64,000 nt of DNA from Oceanihabitans sp. 2_MG-2023 (GCF_030547245.1 NZ_JAUOQT010000001.1:620001-684000); one strand, 5' to 3'. Positions 17,189-27,742 are shown, numbered from the stretch's first letter. Numbers and translations are program-made. The notes: generated by a model from the letters alone, not told the origin.

Positions 17189-18580
17189 ATGCCAGTTAGA
17201 AAATATACCTATTATGATTTTACCTTAAGTCTGTGTCCAGACTGTTTAAAGCGTGTAGATGCAAAAATTGTGTTTGAAGATGGTAATGTGTATATGCTGA
17301 AACGCTGCAAAGAACATGGTAATTCTAAGGTGCTTATTGCAGACGATATTGAATATTATAAAAACATACGAAACTATAATAAACCTAGCGAAACACCATA
17401 TACGTTTAATACAAAAACCGATTATGGTTGTCCGTACGATTGTGGTTTGTGTCCAGACCATGAACAACATTCTTGTTTAACCGTTGTAGAGGTTACAGAT
17501 CGTTGTAATTTAACCTGCCCTACTTGTTACGCTGGCTCTTCGCCAACCTATGGAAGACATCGTACTTTAGACGAAGTTAAAGCCATGTTAGATACTATTG
17601 TTAGGAATGAAAAAGAACCTGATGTGGTTCAAATTTCGGGAGGTGAACCTACAATTCATCCGCAGTTTTGGGAAATTATGGATTATGCCAAATCTTTGCC
17701 TATTCGCCATCTAATGCTAAATACCAATGGAATTAAAATTGCTAAAGATTTCGCTTTCGCGGAAAGGCTAAAAACTTATGCTCCAGATTTTGAAATTTAT
17801 TTACAATTCGATTCGTTTGAGAATAGCGTTTTACAAGAACTTCGTGGTGCAGATTTAAATGACATTAGAAAAAAAGCAATTGAAAATTTGAATAAATTAA
17901 ACCTATCGACCACTTTAGTAGTTACCCTTCAAAAAGGTTTAAATGATAGCGAAATTGGGAAGATTATTGATTATGCTTTAAAGCAAAAATGTGTTCGTGG
18001 TGTAACTTTACAACCAACACAAATTGCAGGAAGATTAGAGCATTTTAATCCAGAAACCGATAGAATGACATTAACAGAAGTGCGAAGAAAAATCTTAGAA
18101 CAAACTTCTGTTTTTAATCCTGACGATTTGCTTCCTGTGCCTTGTAATCCAGATGCTTTGGTTATGGGCTATGCATTAAAATTAGGAGATGAAGTTTTAC
18201 CGTTAACGCGTTATATTAATCCGAATGACTTATTAGATAATAGTAAAAATACTATTATTTACGAGCAGGATGAACAGTTACAAGATAAAATGATCGAACT
18301 TTTTAGCACAGGTAATTCGGTAGAAGTTGCCGAAGAAAATTTAAAATCTATTATGTGTTGTTTACCAGATATTGATGCGCCAAATTTGGGTTACGACAAT
18401 TTATTTCGCGTAATTATTATGCAGTTTATTGACGCCTATAATTTTGATGTTCGCGCCATTAAAAAATCTTGTGTACATATTGTAGACAAAGACAATAAAA
18501 TTATTCCTTTTGAAACCATGAATTTGTTTTATCGGGATGATAAAAAAGCACGATTAGAAGCACTTAGAAATGAAATATAA
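17189..18580 (+). CDS. Radical SAM protein, COG1964/Tes-like, with two cysteine triads
   Basis: The SAM-binding cluster motif is C106-x3-C110-x2-C113 (VTDRCNLTCPTCYAG). Just before it, at C81-x3-C85-x2-C88 with H91, H94 and C96, lies a second triad for an auxiliary Fe-S cluster. The N-terminus has CPDC (16-19) and CKEHG (40-44), a zinc-ribbon or rubredoxin-like unit. More cysteines occur at IMCCLPD near residue 388. This arrangement is that of COG1964, which includes the archaeal tetraether lipid synthase (MJ0619). GGEP (about 151-154) is the usual SAM-binding glycine motif. The bacterial substrate is unknown; the neighbouring Lgt-like protein suggests a lipid or lipidated partner (inference). 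Confidence 0.8.
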   Translation: MPVRKYTYYDFTLSLCPDCLKRVDAKIVFEDGNVYMLKRCKEHGNSKVLIADDIEYYKNIRNYNKPSETPYTFNTKTDYGCPYDCGLCPDHEQHSCLTVVEVTDRCNLTCPTCYAGSSPTYGRHRTLDEVKAMLDTIVRNEKEPDVVQISGGEPTIHPQFWEIMDYAKSLPIRHLMLNTNGIKIAKDFAFAERLKTYAPDFEIYLQFDSFENSVLQELRGADLNDIRKKAIENLNKLNLSTTLVVTLQKGLNDSEIGKIIDYALKQKCVRGVTLQPTQIAGRLEHFNPETDRMTLTEVRRKILEQTSVFNPDDLLPVPCNPDALVMGYALKLGDEVLPLTRYINPNDLLDNSKNTIIYEQDEQLQDKMIELFSTGNSVEVAEENLKSIMCCLPDIDAPNLGYDNLFRVIIMQFIDAYNFDVRAIKKSCVHIVDKDNKIIPFETMNLFYRDDKKARLEALRNEI

Positions 18581-18582
18581 GG

Positions 18583-18753
18583 ATGTGGTTTATTCTAATT
18601 CTTGTGATGTTTTTGCCTGCAGCAATATTCGCTATTTATGGTAAAGAAGCAGAAAAAGGAAGTGCTAAACAAAAACAATACTATCAATTAGCAATAGTGT
18701 GTTTGGTTGCTAGTTTTGTTATTTATAGCGTTGTAGTATTAACTAATTTATAA
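18583..18753 (+). CDS. Tiny two-helix membrane protein
   Basis: The 56-residue frame starts with ATG two bases after the radical SAM stop. It begins MWFILILVMFLPAAIFAIYG, then has a short Lys/Glu/Gln-rich loop, and ends with a second helix (LAIVCLVASFVIYSVVVL). Spacing and direction make translation with the radical SAM gene likely. I do not recognise a family. Confidence 0.6.
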   Translation: MWFILILVMFLPAAIFAIYGKEAEKGSAKQKQYYQLAIVCLVASFVIYSVVVLTNL

Positions 18754-18758
18754 AATAT

Positions 18759-18971
18759 ATGAGTACCTTATTATTGGAAGCAACAGGAGGAATGAATTTA
18801 GATGGTCTATTTATAATCATTGGTTTGATTATGTTTGGTCCAGCTATTTTACTTGCTATAATAGGTGCTTTTGTGTTTAAAAAAAATAAAACAGCAGCTA
18901 AAGTACTATTTATTTTAGCTGCTGTTTATTTGATAATTAGTTTAGGTGTTTGCGGAAGTATGATGCTTTAA
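18759..18971 (+). CDS. Small two-helix membrane protein
   Basis: This is a 70-residue protein with helices at about 17-41 and 48-66 separated by KKNKTAAK. It starts 5 bases after the stop of the 56-residue protein, so it is the end of the radical SAM operon. The stop overlaps the convergent M28 peptidase gene by 4 bases. No family recognised. Confidence 0.6.
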   Translation: MSTLLLEATGGMNLDGLFIIIGLIMFGPAILLAIIGAFVFKKNKTAAKVLFILAAVYLIISLGVCGSMML

Positions 18972-20194
18972 AACTGTATTTCAGCTTCTACTTCTTTACC
19001 ATTTCTTTCCACAACCACTTTAGTAGTATCTCCTTTTTCAAACTTAGATAATCCCATCATATATGTTTTCATATCTATAACATCAATATCCCCAAGTTTG
19101 ATAACCACATCTCCCTTTTGTAATCCTGCTTTTTGTGCAGGTTTTTCTTCGCTAATACCATCAATTCGCATGCCTTTTCCGTCGTATAAATAATCAGGAA
19201 TTACTCCTAATCCTACTTTAAATCTTGGCACATCTTCGCTTTCATTTTTGGTTTTTCTAAATGGAAGTTTTCCGTTATTATCTAAATCGGAAACAATTTC
19301 ATAAATATAGTTTGAAATCACTTGCATACCATTAAAGTGCAAACGCTCTGTATCGTCGCTTGGTTTGTGGTAATCTTCATGCTGCCCTGTAAAAAAATGT
19401 AATACTGGAATATCTGCATTATAAAAACTAGTGTGATCGCTTGGGCCAACCCCAGATTCTTTTTGTACTAATTTAAATCTGTTATTATTCGCTTTTAATG
19501 TTTGTTTAAATATTGGTGAAGTACCAACACCATAAACAGCTAATGTGCTATCCTTTTTAAGTCTACCAACCATATCCATATTAATCATATAGTTTGCTTT
19601 TTTGGTATCTATAGTTGGGTTTTTTACAAAATAATTAGAACCTAATAATCCCATTTCTTCTCCAGAAAAAGTAATAAATAGGTAATTATTATTAATGTTT
19701 CCTTTCATTAATCGTTTTGCTAAGTTTAATAATACAGCTACGCCGCTTGCATTATCATCTGCTCCATTATGAATAGCTTTTTCTCCTCTATATAAAGAAC
19801 CTTCAGCGCCATATCCTAAGTGATCATAATGCGCACCAATAATCACTGTGTTTTCTGCTTTATTATCTATATAAGCAACGACATTTGTTCCTGTAATGGT
19901 GCTATCACCATCTTTTACAGTATAGTTTACTTCCTGGTGTGGGTCTGTTTTTGGTTTAAAAGAAAACGTTTGAAAGTAACCATCTGTACCTTTAGCATGT
20001 AGACCTAAATCTTGAAAACGTTTTGCAATATATGCTGCTGCTTTTTGCTCTCCAACGGTTCCTGTTTGTCTACCCTCTAGAGCATCGTCGGCTAAAAATG
20101 TTACGTCTTCTTCAATAGATACTTCTGGTTTTGCAATATCCTTATTACAAGAACTTAATAGAATTAAAAAAATGACAAGAATGCTATATTTCAT
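18968..20194 (-). CDS. M28 family metallopeptidase lipoprotein with PDZ domain
   Basis: This is a secreted zinc aminopeptidase-like enzyme. The signal ends in a lipobox (ILLSSC, Cys16). Zinc ligands are seen in IIGAHYDHLG, NGADDNASGVAVLL, FSGEEMGLLGS (catalytic Glu-Glu pair), MDMVG and FFTGQHEDYHKPSDD. A PDZ domain occupies the last 90 residues or so (GISEEKPAQKAGLQKGDVVI), with a possible linker of 30 residues in between. The 408-residue length fits M28-PDZ proteins of Bacteroidota. Likely periplasmic peptide degradation. Confidence 0.92.
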   Translation of the reverse strand: MKYSILVIFLILLSSCNKDIAKPEVSIEEDVTFLADDALEGRQTGTVGEQKAAAYIAKRFQDLGLHAKGTDGYFQTFSFKPKTDPHQEVNYTVKDGDSTITGTNVVAYIDNKAENTVIIGAHYDHLGYGAEGSLYRGEKAIHNGADDNASGVAVLLNLAKRLMKGNINNNYLFITFSGEEMGLLGSNYFVKNPTIDTKKANYMINMDMVGRLKKDSTLAVYGVGTSPIFKQTLKANNNRFKLVQKESGVGPSDHTSFYNADIPVLHFFTGQHEDYHKPSDDTERLHFNGMQVISNYIYEIVSDLDNNGKLPFRKTKNESEDVPRFKVGLGVIPDYLYDGKGMRIDGISEEKPAQKAGLQKGDVVIKLGDIDVIDMKTYMMGLSKFEKGDTTKVVVERNGKEVEAEIQF

Positions 20195-20253
20195 AATGAT
20201 AAATATTAATTTTACACAAAATTAGGTATTAAATGCCATTTAAGTAAAAAATC

Positions 20254-21357
20254 ATGACTAAAAACTATACGCTATTTATAGTACTACTTTTATCGATTGT
20301 TTCTTGTAAAAAAAATGCTTCTAAAACAGAAGACGCTAGAACTGGAGCAACTAAATGGGTAGATTCTTTAATTTATCCAGAAGAAACGCATTTTAAAAAC
20401 ATTCGTCAAATTACTTTTGGTGGAGATAATGCGGAAGCGTATTGGAGTTTTGATGACAAGCAATTAGTATTTCAATCCAATAACAAAGATTGGAATGTAA
20501 ACTGTGATCAAATGTTTTTAATGGATGTAGATGAAACGTTTAAAGATAAAATACCACCAATGATTAGCACAGGAAAAGGAAGAACTACTTGTGCTTATTT
20601 TTTACCAGATAATAAACATATTATTTATGCGTCCACACATTTAGGAGCAGATGCCTGTCCAGAGACACCATTACGTAAAAACGGAAAATACATCTGGCCA
20701 ATTTATGATACTTACGATATTTTTGTAGCAGATTTAGAAGGCAATATTACATCGCAATTAACCAATGAAAAAGGTTATGATGCAGAACCAACGGTTTCCC
20801 CTAAAGGAGATAAAATTGTATTTACCTCAACCAGAAACGGAGATATTGATTTGTATACTATGAATTTAGACGGAAGTGATGTAAAGCAAATCACTTTCGA
20901 ATTGGGTTATGATGGTGGTGCTTTCTTTTCTCCAGATGGCACAAAAATTATCTTCCGTTCTTCAAGACCAAAAACCGAAGAAGAAATTAAAGAATACAAA
21001 GATTTGTTAGCGGAAGGTTTAGTACAACCAACAGAAATGGAGCTGTATATATGTAATGCTGATGGAAGCGATTTAAAGCAATTAACCGACCTAGGGAATG
21101 CTAATTGGAGTCCGTTTTTTCATCCTAGTGGAAAGAAAATTTTATTCTCTTCAAACTTTGAATCCGAACGTGGTTTCCCTTTTAATTTATATTTAATAGA
21201 TATTGACGGGAAAAACTTAGAACGCGTTACACATAGCACCACTTTTGATGCATTTCCTGTATTTTCTAATGATGGTAAATATTTAATATTCTCTTCGAAT
21301 AGAAATAATGGTGGAGGACATGATACCAACTTGTTTATTGCAGAATGGCAGGACTAA
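20254..21357 (+). CDS. TolB-like beta-propeller lipoprotein
   Basis: The signal with lipobox IVSC (Cys18) is followed by repeated PD40/WD40-like blades, for example AEPTVSPKGDKIVFTSTRNG, GAFFSPDGTKIIFRSSR, WSPFFHPSGKKILFSSN and AFPVFSNDGKYLIFSSNRN. This is the sheet pattern of a six-bladed TolB-type propeller. There is no catalytic domain. The gene is divergent from the M28 peptidase. Binding of a protein or peptide at the outer membrane is a reasonable guess; the substrate is not visible. Confidence 0.85.
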   Translation: MTKNYTLFIVLLLSIVSCKKNASKTEDARTGATKWVDSLIYPEETHFKNIRQITFGGDNAEAYWSFDDKQLVFQSNNKDWNVNCDQMFLMDVDETFKDKIPPMISTGKGRTTCAYFLPDNKHIIYASTHLGADACPETPLRKNGKYIWPIYDTYDIFVADLEGNITSQLTNEKGYDAEPTVSPKGDKIVFTSTRNGDIDLYTMNLDGSDVKQITFELGYDGGAFFSPDGTKIIFRSSRPKTEEEIKEYKDLLAEGLVQPTEMELYICNADGSDLKQLTDLGNANWSPFFHPSGKKILFSSNFESERGFPFNLYLIDIDGKNLERVTHSTTFDAFPVFSNDGKYLIFSSNRNNGGGHDTNLFIAEWQD

Positions 21358-21369
21358 TAAGATTCTTTG

Positions 21370-23775
21370 TTACTCCTTTTCTAAACGATCTCTTTCTTTA
21401 CGAGATTTAGTACGTGCATTGGTTTCTAAAGTAGTATTGCCAAACTTATAGCTAAAACCAAGTTTTATATACCTATTATCTTGATTATAGAATCTAGAAT
21501 TATTTTGACTTTGATATTTAGAAGTTACTGTAAAGTCTTGTGTGTTAAACAAATCGGAAGCAGATAACGACAGAGTTGCTTTTTTGTTTAAAATGGTTTT
21601 CTTAATTGCTAAATCTGTTGCTAATCTAGCATCTACTATTTGAAATCCTTGTTGGTTTTTACCAACGTAAATAAAGGTTAAATTAGCGGATAAACTCTTG
21701 TCTTTTAAAAAAGAAAAGTCATTACTTAATACAGAGTAGTTAGACCAAGTATCTGTTTTTATTAGCTCCTCATTAAATATCGCTTGTTCTTCAACATTAT
21801 AAAAGGACGTTACAAAATATACAAACCAGTTCTTATTAACATTAAAAAAGGTAGTAAAATCAAAACCATATTCTACAGTATTACTTAAATTAATTGGTGT
21901 GTGAACAATTATGTTTTCTTCATTATTTTGAATTGGTAATTCTAAAAAATTAGCATCGGTATACTTGTAATAGGCTTCAAAAATATACTTATCATCTAGA
22001 GTTGTTCCTAGAGTAATAAAGTCTGCAAATGCAGGTTGTAAATTGGGGTTACCTGTAACGATAGTATTATCATTTAAATAATACTTAAAGGAGTTTAAAT
22101 CTTGATAGTTTGGTCTTTCAACACTTCGCTTATAATTAACATAAGTATTTACTTTCTCTGTTATTTGATATGCTAAATTTAAAGTAGGAAAACCCTTAAA
22201 ATAATCTTGTTTGTTTTCTTCGTTTGTAATTGGAGATTGGCCTTCTATATTTGTTTGTTCTATTCTAAAACCTGAATATAAACTCCATTTTTCCCAGTTT
22301 TTCTCATAGCTAAAATATGCAGCTAAAATAGCTTCGTTATAATTAAAAGCATCCGAATTGTCTGTATTAACTGTTTCATTACCTCCTACTACATCAAACT
22401 GTTTTATATCACTTTCTGTTTTTATAAAAGAAGATTTAATTCCTACAGAAAAGGAAGAAGATTCGTTAATAGTAGAAGAATAGTCTAATTGCGAAGTATA
22501 AATATCTGTATCTTGGTTTGCATTTGTATTAAAAGCATTTGTAAAATTATTCAGATTCTCTTGAAAAAAATACCTGCTTAAAACATCTTGTTTTCTGTTG
22601 TAGTTATAAACGGTGTAGTGTGTATTAAAGGATAGTTTGGAAGCGTTTTTAAATAGATGAACATAATCTAGGTCAAATCCTAAGTTGTGCTTTGTATCTC
22701 TTGATAAATTATTAGAATCAAAACGATACGAATTGTTTTCTCCATTAGCATTTACCTCTGTATTACTTAGAATTTTATATTTATAATAAGGTATAAATAA
22801 TAGATTTGTAGAAAAACTTAAAGTATTAGCATTATCGAAGAAATAATCTAAATTAAAATTAAAATTATGTGTTTTAGTCCATGTATTTCGATCTATGTTC
22901 GTATTCCATTCTTCAGAAATATTATCATTTTCTAAAAAATTAATCTTTTCATTACTCTCTCTATTTAACTTATTCTGTGTGTAACTATAATTGGCAAAAA
23001 CATTAATTTTTTCGGTTTTATAAAAGTTTGTGGTTCCTACATTTGTTCTTGGAAAAACACCTTGTGTATAATTGGCAAAAACAGAACCTCTATAGCCCGT
23101 TATTAAATTTTTATCCATAACAATGTTTAAAACAGCACCACTAGATGCATCATATTTTGCTGGAGGATTTGTAATAACTTCAATAGATTTTATACTATTT
23201 GCTGGTGAGCCTTCTAATAATTGTGCTAGCTCTTCTCCAGAAAGATGTACTTTTTTATCGTTTATATAAACTGTTGGAGTTGTACTTTTTATTTGAATAT
23301 TATTATCTATTACTAAAACACCAGGAGTACTTTGTAAAACTTCCATCATGTTACCTTCGCTTAACGCTGTATTTGCAACATTAAAAATCAAACGGTCTAC
23401 TTCCTTTTTTACTGTTGGTTTTTTTACAACAATAGCCACTTCGTCTAAATGTTCATTAGATTCGGTTAAAGTAATTGTAGAAAGGTTCTTGTTTTTAGCG
23501 ACTTGAATTTCTTTACTATAGGTATTAAAACCAACAAAAGAAACTTTTAAAATGTAGGTGTTTGCCTGGATATTATTTAAAAAAAAATCACCTAAATCAT
23601 TACTACTCGTTCCAGATACAATCGTAGAATCTTGTTTATTTAAAATTATAATATTTGCATAAGAAATAGGAATATTCTCAGCATCTTGAATTTTTCCACT
23701 TAAAGAAAAGTCTTGGCTAAATAGACTTAAAGGAATTAAAACAAATAATAATATGTGGATTATTTTTAGATTCAA
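21370..23775 (-). CDS. TonB-dependent receptor, outer-membrane beta-barrel family
   Basis: A signal peptide is followed by a carboxypeptidase-regulatory-like Ig domain (about residues 22-108, SGKIQDAENIPISYANI), then a plug-like region (about 125-225 with TPTVYINDKKVHLSGEEL). A long barrel with many aromatic-alternating strands runs to the C-terminus, where a basic tail (KSRKERDRLEKE) follows the last strand. The 801-residue length fits the OMP_b-brl_3 group. No SusD partner is adjacent, so glycan import is unlikely; the ligand is not predictable. It converges on the propeller gene. Confidence 0.88.
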   Translation of the reverse strand: MNLKIIHILLFVLIPLSLFSQDFSLSGKIQDAENIPISYANIIILNKQDSTIVSGTSSNDLGDFFLNNIQANTYILKVSFVGFNTYSKEIQVAKNKNLSTITLTESNEHLDEVAIVVKKPTVKKEVDRLIFNVANTALSEGNMMEVLQSTPGVLVIDNNIQIKSTTPTVYINDKKVHLSGEELAQLLEGSPANSIKSIEVITNPPAKYDASSGAVLNIVMDKNLITGYRGSVFANYTQGVFPRTNVGTTNFYKTEKINVFANYSYTQNKLNRESNEKINFLENDNISEEWNTNIDRNTWTKTHNFNFNLDYFFDNANTLSFSTNLLFIPYYKYKILSNTEVNANGENNSYRFDSNNLSRDTKHNLGFDLDYVHLFKNASKLSFNTHYTVYNYNRKQDVLSRYFFQENLNNFTNAFNTNANQDTDIYTSQLDYSSTINESSSFSVGIKSSFIKTESDIKQFDVVGGNETVNTDNSDAFNYNEAILAAYFSYEKNWEKWSLYSGFRIEQTNIEGQSPITNEENKQDYFKGFPTLNLAYQITEKVNTYVNYKRSVERPNYQDLNSFKYYLNDNTIVTGNPNLQPAFADFITLGTTLDDKYIFEAYYKYTDANFLELPIQNNEENIIVHTPINLSNTVEYGFDFTTFFNVNKNWFVYFVTSFYNVEEQAIFNEELIKTDTWSNYSVLSNDFSFLKDKSLSANLTFIYVGKNQQGFQIVDARLATDLAIKKTILNKKATLSLSASDLFNTQDFTVTSKYQSQNNSRFYNQDNRYIKLGFSYKFGNTTLETNARTKSRKERDRLEKE

Positions 23776-23896
23776 GATATTTTAGAATTTAAAACGCAAT
23801 ATACCAATACTTTCACAGTTTCATTTACGGTTTAGCCATAAATTTCAGGTTATTTTTCCTACAAAATAAAAGTGTGTAAAAGCGTAATAAATGCAC

Positions 23897-23904
23897 TATA
23901 TTTG
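23897..23904 (+). promoter_or_regulatory. lepA promoter -7 element
   Basis: TATATTTG matches TAnnTTTG exactly, 30 bases before the lepA ATG at 23935. It also lies inside the upstream open frame, supporting the later start. Confidence 0.5.
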
Positions 23905-23934
23905 CCAAATCTCTATAGAGAAGAGAAAAGGATT

Positions 23935-25731
23935 ATGAAGCACATTAGAAATTTTTGCATTATTGCACATATAGATCACGGAAAAAGTACACTTGCAGAT
24001 CGTTTACTAGACGTAACTGGTTCTGTAACTGCTCGTGAACAACAAGCGCAACTTTTAGATAGTATGGATTTAGAACGCGAACGTGGTATTACCATTAAAT
24101 CGCATGCCATACAAATGGATTATACTTACGAGGGGCAAGATTATATATTAAACCTCATTGATACACCTGGTCACGTAGATTTCTCTTATGAGGTTTCTCG
24201 TTCTATTGCTGCTTGCGAAGGCGCTTTACTTATTGTAGATGCAGCGCAAAGTATACAAGCGCAAACCATTTCAAATTTATATTTAGCACTAGAGAATGAT
24301 TTAGAAATTATTCCGGTACTTAATAAAGTAGATTTACCAAGTGCAAATCCAGAAGAAGTAACCGATGATATTGTAGATCTTTTAGGTTGTGATCCAGAAG
24401 AAGTTATTCATGCAAGTGGTAAAACAGGTTTTGGAGTTGAAAATATTTTAAAAGCAATTATTGAACGTGTTCCTGCTCCGCAAGGAGATCCTGACGCTCC
24501 TTTACAAGCATTAATTTTCGATTCGGTTTATAATACTTTTAGAGGTATTGAAACGTATTTTCGAGTTTTTAATGGAGAAATAAAAAAGGGACAAAAAATA
24601 AAATTTGTTGCTACAGATAAAGAGTATAATGCAGACGAAGTTGGTACATTAAAACTAACACAGATTGCTAAACAAAGTGTAAAAACCGGGGATGTTGGTT
24701 ATTTAATTACTGGAATTAAAACGGCAAAAGAAGTAAAAGTAGGAGATACAATTACAGATTTTGCAAACCCTACAACTAATATTGTTGCAGGTTTTGAGGA
24801 TGTAAAACCAATGGTATTTGCTGGTATTTATCCTGTAGATACCGAAGATTATGAAGAGCTTAGAAACTCTATGGAAAAATTACAATTAAATGACGCTTCT
24901 TTAGTTTTTGCACCAGAAAGTTCTGCAGCGTTAGGTTTTGGTTTTCGTTGTGGTTTCTTAGGAATGCTTCATATGGAAATTATTCAGGAACGTTTAGAAC
25001 GTGAGTTTGATATGACTGTTATTACAACAGTTCCCAATGTATCTTATAACGCTTATACTAACAAAAACCCAGAAACACCTTTTATAGTAAATAACCCTTC
25101 CGATTTACCAGATCCTTCCACAGTAAATCGTGTAGAAGAACCATATATAAAAGCAACTATAATTACAAAATCGGACTTTGTTGGTAACGTCATGTCGCTT
25201 TGTATTGAAAAGCGTGGGATGATTATTAATCAAACATACTTAACTCCTGTTCGTGTAGAATTAACTTTTGAAATGCCTTTAGCAGAAATTGTTTTCGATT
25301 TTTATGATCGTTTAAAAACGGTTTCTAAAGGATATGCTTCTTTCGATTATCATCCAATAGGAATGAAGGTTTCTAAGTTAGTACGTTTAGATGTATTACT
25401 AAATGGGCAACCTGTGGATGCGCTATCTGCTTTAATTCATGCAGATAATGCACACAACATTGGTAAGAAAATGTGTGAAAAGTTAAAAGAGCTTATTCCG
25501 AGACAACAATTTGATATTCCAATTCAAGCAGCTATTGGAGCAAAAATTATTGCTAGAGAAACAGTAAAGGCCTTACGTAAAGATGTAACTGCAAAATGTT
25601 ATGGTGGAGATATTTCGCGTAAACGTAAACTACTTGAAAAGCAGAAAAAAGGTAAAAAACGTATGCGTCAAGTTGGTAATGTAGAAATACCACAACAAGC
25701 ATTTATGGCTGTTTTAAAGTTAAATGATTAA
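23935..25731 (+). CDS. lepA: Elongation factor 4 (LepA)
   Basis: This is a ribosomal GTPase that back-translocates or remodels stalled ribosomes. The G1 motif AHIDHGKST is at residues 11-19, switch [10 protein letters not shown] and G4 NKVDLPSA follow, and the C-terminal LepA domain with [20 protein letters not shown] is intact. I start at [16 protein letters not shown], giving 598 residues, the standard length. An upstream frame of 21 codons is open but overlaps the promoter element. A strong terminator follows. Confidence 0.97.
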   Translation: MKHIRNFCIIAHIDHGKSTLADRLLDVTGSVTAREQQAQLLDSMDLERERGITIKSHAIQMDYTYEGQDYILNLIDTPGHVDFSYEVSRSIAACEGALLIVDAAQSIQAQTISNLYLALENDLEIIPVLNKVDLPSANPEEVTDDIVDLLGCDPEEVIHASGKTGFGVENILKAIIERVPAPQGDPDAPLQALIFDSVYNTFRGIETYFRVFNGEIKKGQKIKFVATDKEYNADEVGTLKLTQIAKQSVKTGDVGYLITGIKTAKEVKVGDTITDFANPTTNIVAGFEDVKPMVFAGIYPVDTEDYEELRNSMEKLQLNDASLVFAPESSAALGFGFRCGFLGMLHMEIIQERLEREFDMTVITTVPNVSYNAYTNKNPETPFIVNNPSDLPDPSTVNRVEEPYIKATIITKSDFVGNVMSLCIEKRGMIINQTYLTPVRVELTFEMPLAEIVFDFYDRLKTVSKGYASFDYHPIGMKVSKLVRLDVLLNGQPVDALSALIHADNAHNIGKKMCEKLKELIPRQQFDIPIQAAIGAKIIARETVKALRKDVTAKCYGGDISRKRKLLEKQKKGKKRMRQVGNVEIPQQAFMAVLKLND

Positions 25732-25733
25732 AT

Positions 25734-25767
25734 AAAAAAAGCGTTGTGATTTACAACGCTTTTTTTA
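25734..25767. terminator. Bidirectional terminator between lepA and the antiporter
   Basis: AAAAAAAGCGTTGT pairs perfectly with ACAACGCTTTTTTT over a 5-base loop (25748-25752). The run of A on one side and T on the other lets it serve both convergent genes. Confidence 0.9.
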
Positions 25768-25780
25768 TTTCTAATTTATT

Positions 25781-27622
25781 TTAAACCGTATCTATTTTTT
25801 CTACATCTAAAGGTTTTCCTAAGTAAACTAAAGCAAACCCTTCTCCTACTTCAATTTCTGTATTGTAAGAAGATATAATATGAAGCTCTCCTTCATCATC
25901 TTTTATAAATAAAGGAATAATATCTTTGTCTTGGTTGGTCGCTTTTATTAAGTCTAGTAAATGTTCTTTATCTATTATTTCTATTTCTTGAATACTCGGA
26001 AACTTTCTAGTAACATCAGATAATGTACTAAAATCATCTGTATGCGAAAATAGTCCTTCATGCGGATTATTGTTTTGATCTAGCATTTCTTCTGTAGAAA
26101 CCAATCTAAAAGCACCATTTTCTCCAAACTGATTGGTAAACTTATTAATTGCATACTTATTAATTTCTGTGTTTCCTGTTAAGGCCATCAAATAACCAAC
26201 ATCATTAAGCTCAATATTATCGGTTAAGTTTTCAGAATATATATTGGTATTAATAGCCTCTAGGCCTAATTCTTTAGCCTTATTTATATTACTTTGATTG
26301 CTGTCTATTAAAACAACATGTCTGCCATGCGTCTCTAAATAATGCCCTATTAACCTAGAAACTTTAGATGCACCAACAATTAAAATTCCATTAGATTTCT
26401 TTAAAAACACACCTACTAATTTTGCAAATAGTCTTGCTGTTGTAGCGTTTAAAAGAACGGTTCCTAAAACGATTACAAAAACTAATGGTGTTATGTATTC
26501 TGCACCTGTAATTCCTTTACTTGCTAGTTTTAAACCGAATAACGAAGCAATACCTGCTGCTACAATACCGCGAGGACCAACCCAACTAATAAATAATTTT
26601 TCGTTTAATTTAAGTTTAGAACCATGTGTACTAATAAACACACCAATAGGTCTAACAATAAATACAATTACAGCAAATAAAGCAGCTGTTTCCCAATTGA
26701 AAATTAACAATAACTCACTATAATTAATGTTTGCGGCAAGTAGAATAAATAAAATAGAAATAAGTAGCACACTTAAAGATTCTTTAAAATAAAGAAGATC
26801 TTTTAAATAAGGAGAATTTGAGTTTCCTAAAACCATTCCCATCACTACAACTGCTAATAAACCTGATTCATGTGCAAATGCATCCGATAAAACAAAAACG
26901 CCTAAGACAGCTGCTAATGCAAATACATTTAGTAAATAATGTGGTACCCATTTTTTATTAATAATAAAGTTTAAAGCATGTGCAAAAGTAAATCCGAAGG
27001 TAGCTCCAAATAACACAATTTTTCCAAATTCTATTAATGCCGTTTTTGTAAACTCTCCTCCTGCATCTACACTTATAAATTCAAAAACCAATACAGCAAC
27101 TAATGCGCCTATTGGATCAATTAGGATTCCTTCCCATTTTAAAACCGCTGAGACATCTTTCTTTAATGGAATATTTCTTAAAATTGGTGTAATAACTGTT
27201 GGTCCAGTAACGATTATTAATCCTGAAAACAGAAAAGAAATTTCCCAGCTTAGTCCAAAAATATAATAAGCAGCTACTCCTGCTCCAAAAAAAGTAACTA
27301 AAGACCCTAGAGAGATAAGTTTGGTTATCACTGGTCCTACATTTTTTATTTCGCTTAATTTAAGGGTTAATCCACCTTCAAAAAGAATAATACTTATTGC
27401 TAACGAAACAAAGTAAAATAAACTTTCTCCAGGAAATAAGCCTTCGGTTTCATTCCAAATGGGTTCAATCCATTTTGTACCATCTTCAGATAAAAACTCT
27501 GCAGCAATTGGTCCAACAAGTAAACCAATTAGAATTAAAGGTAAAATTGCAGGAATTTTAAATTTCCAGGCAACCCATTGTGCTAATATTCCTAAAATAA
27601 TAATTCCTGCTAATTCTAACAT
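25781..27622 (-). CDS. Monovalent cation:proton antiporter with TrkA-N domain
   Basis: The first about 395 residues have the 12-13 helix CPA-type fold. Residues from about 408 (NGILIVGASKVSRLIGHYLE) form a Rossmann nucleotide-binding TrkA-N domain with the acidic residue VLIDSN at the ribose. A C-terminal domain with the TrkA-C look ends the 613-residue chain. Such fusions regulate Na+/K+-H+ exchange by nucleotide binding. It is divergent from the UspA-SulP operon, and a joint role in ion or pH homeostasis is inferred. The exact ion is not decided by the sequence. Confidence 0.88.
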   Translation of the reverse strand: MLELAGIIILGILAQWVAWKFKIPAILPLILIGLLVGPIAAEFLSEDGTKWIEPIWNETEGLFPGESLFYFVSLAISIILFEGGLTLKLSEIKNVGPVITKLISLGSLVTFFGAGVAAYYIFGLSWEISFLFSGLIIVTGPTVITPILRNIPLKKDVSAVLKWEGILIDPIGALVAVLVFEFISVDAGGEFTKTALIEFGKIVLFGATFGFTFAHALNFIINKKWVPHYLLNVFALAAVLGVFVLSDAFAHESGLLAVVVMGMVLGNSNSPYLKDLLYFKESLSVLLISILFILLAANINYSELLLIFNWETAALFAVIVFIVRPIGVFISTHGSKLKLNEKLFISWVGPRGIVAAGIASLFGLKLASKGITGAEYITPLVFVIVLGTVLLNATTARLFAKLVGVFLKKSNGILIVGASKVSRLIGHYLETHGRHVVLIDSNQSNINKAKELGLEAINTNIYSENLTDNIELNDVGYLMALTGNTEINKYAINKFTNQFGENGAFRLVSTEEMLDQNNNPHEGLFSHTDDFSTLSDVTRKFPSIQEIEIIDKEHLLDLIKATNQDKDIIPLFIKDDEGELHIISSYNTEIEVGEGFALVYLGKPLDVEKIDTV

Positions 27623-27742
27623 CTAGTTGTTTTTGTGTGTGAAAATACTAAATAATTATAATTATTAAAGATATCTATACGTAATAAGACTCTTGAGTTT
27701 TTAAAAAAATACTATCTTTCAATCTTAATTGATTTAATAGCC

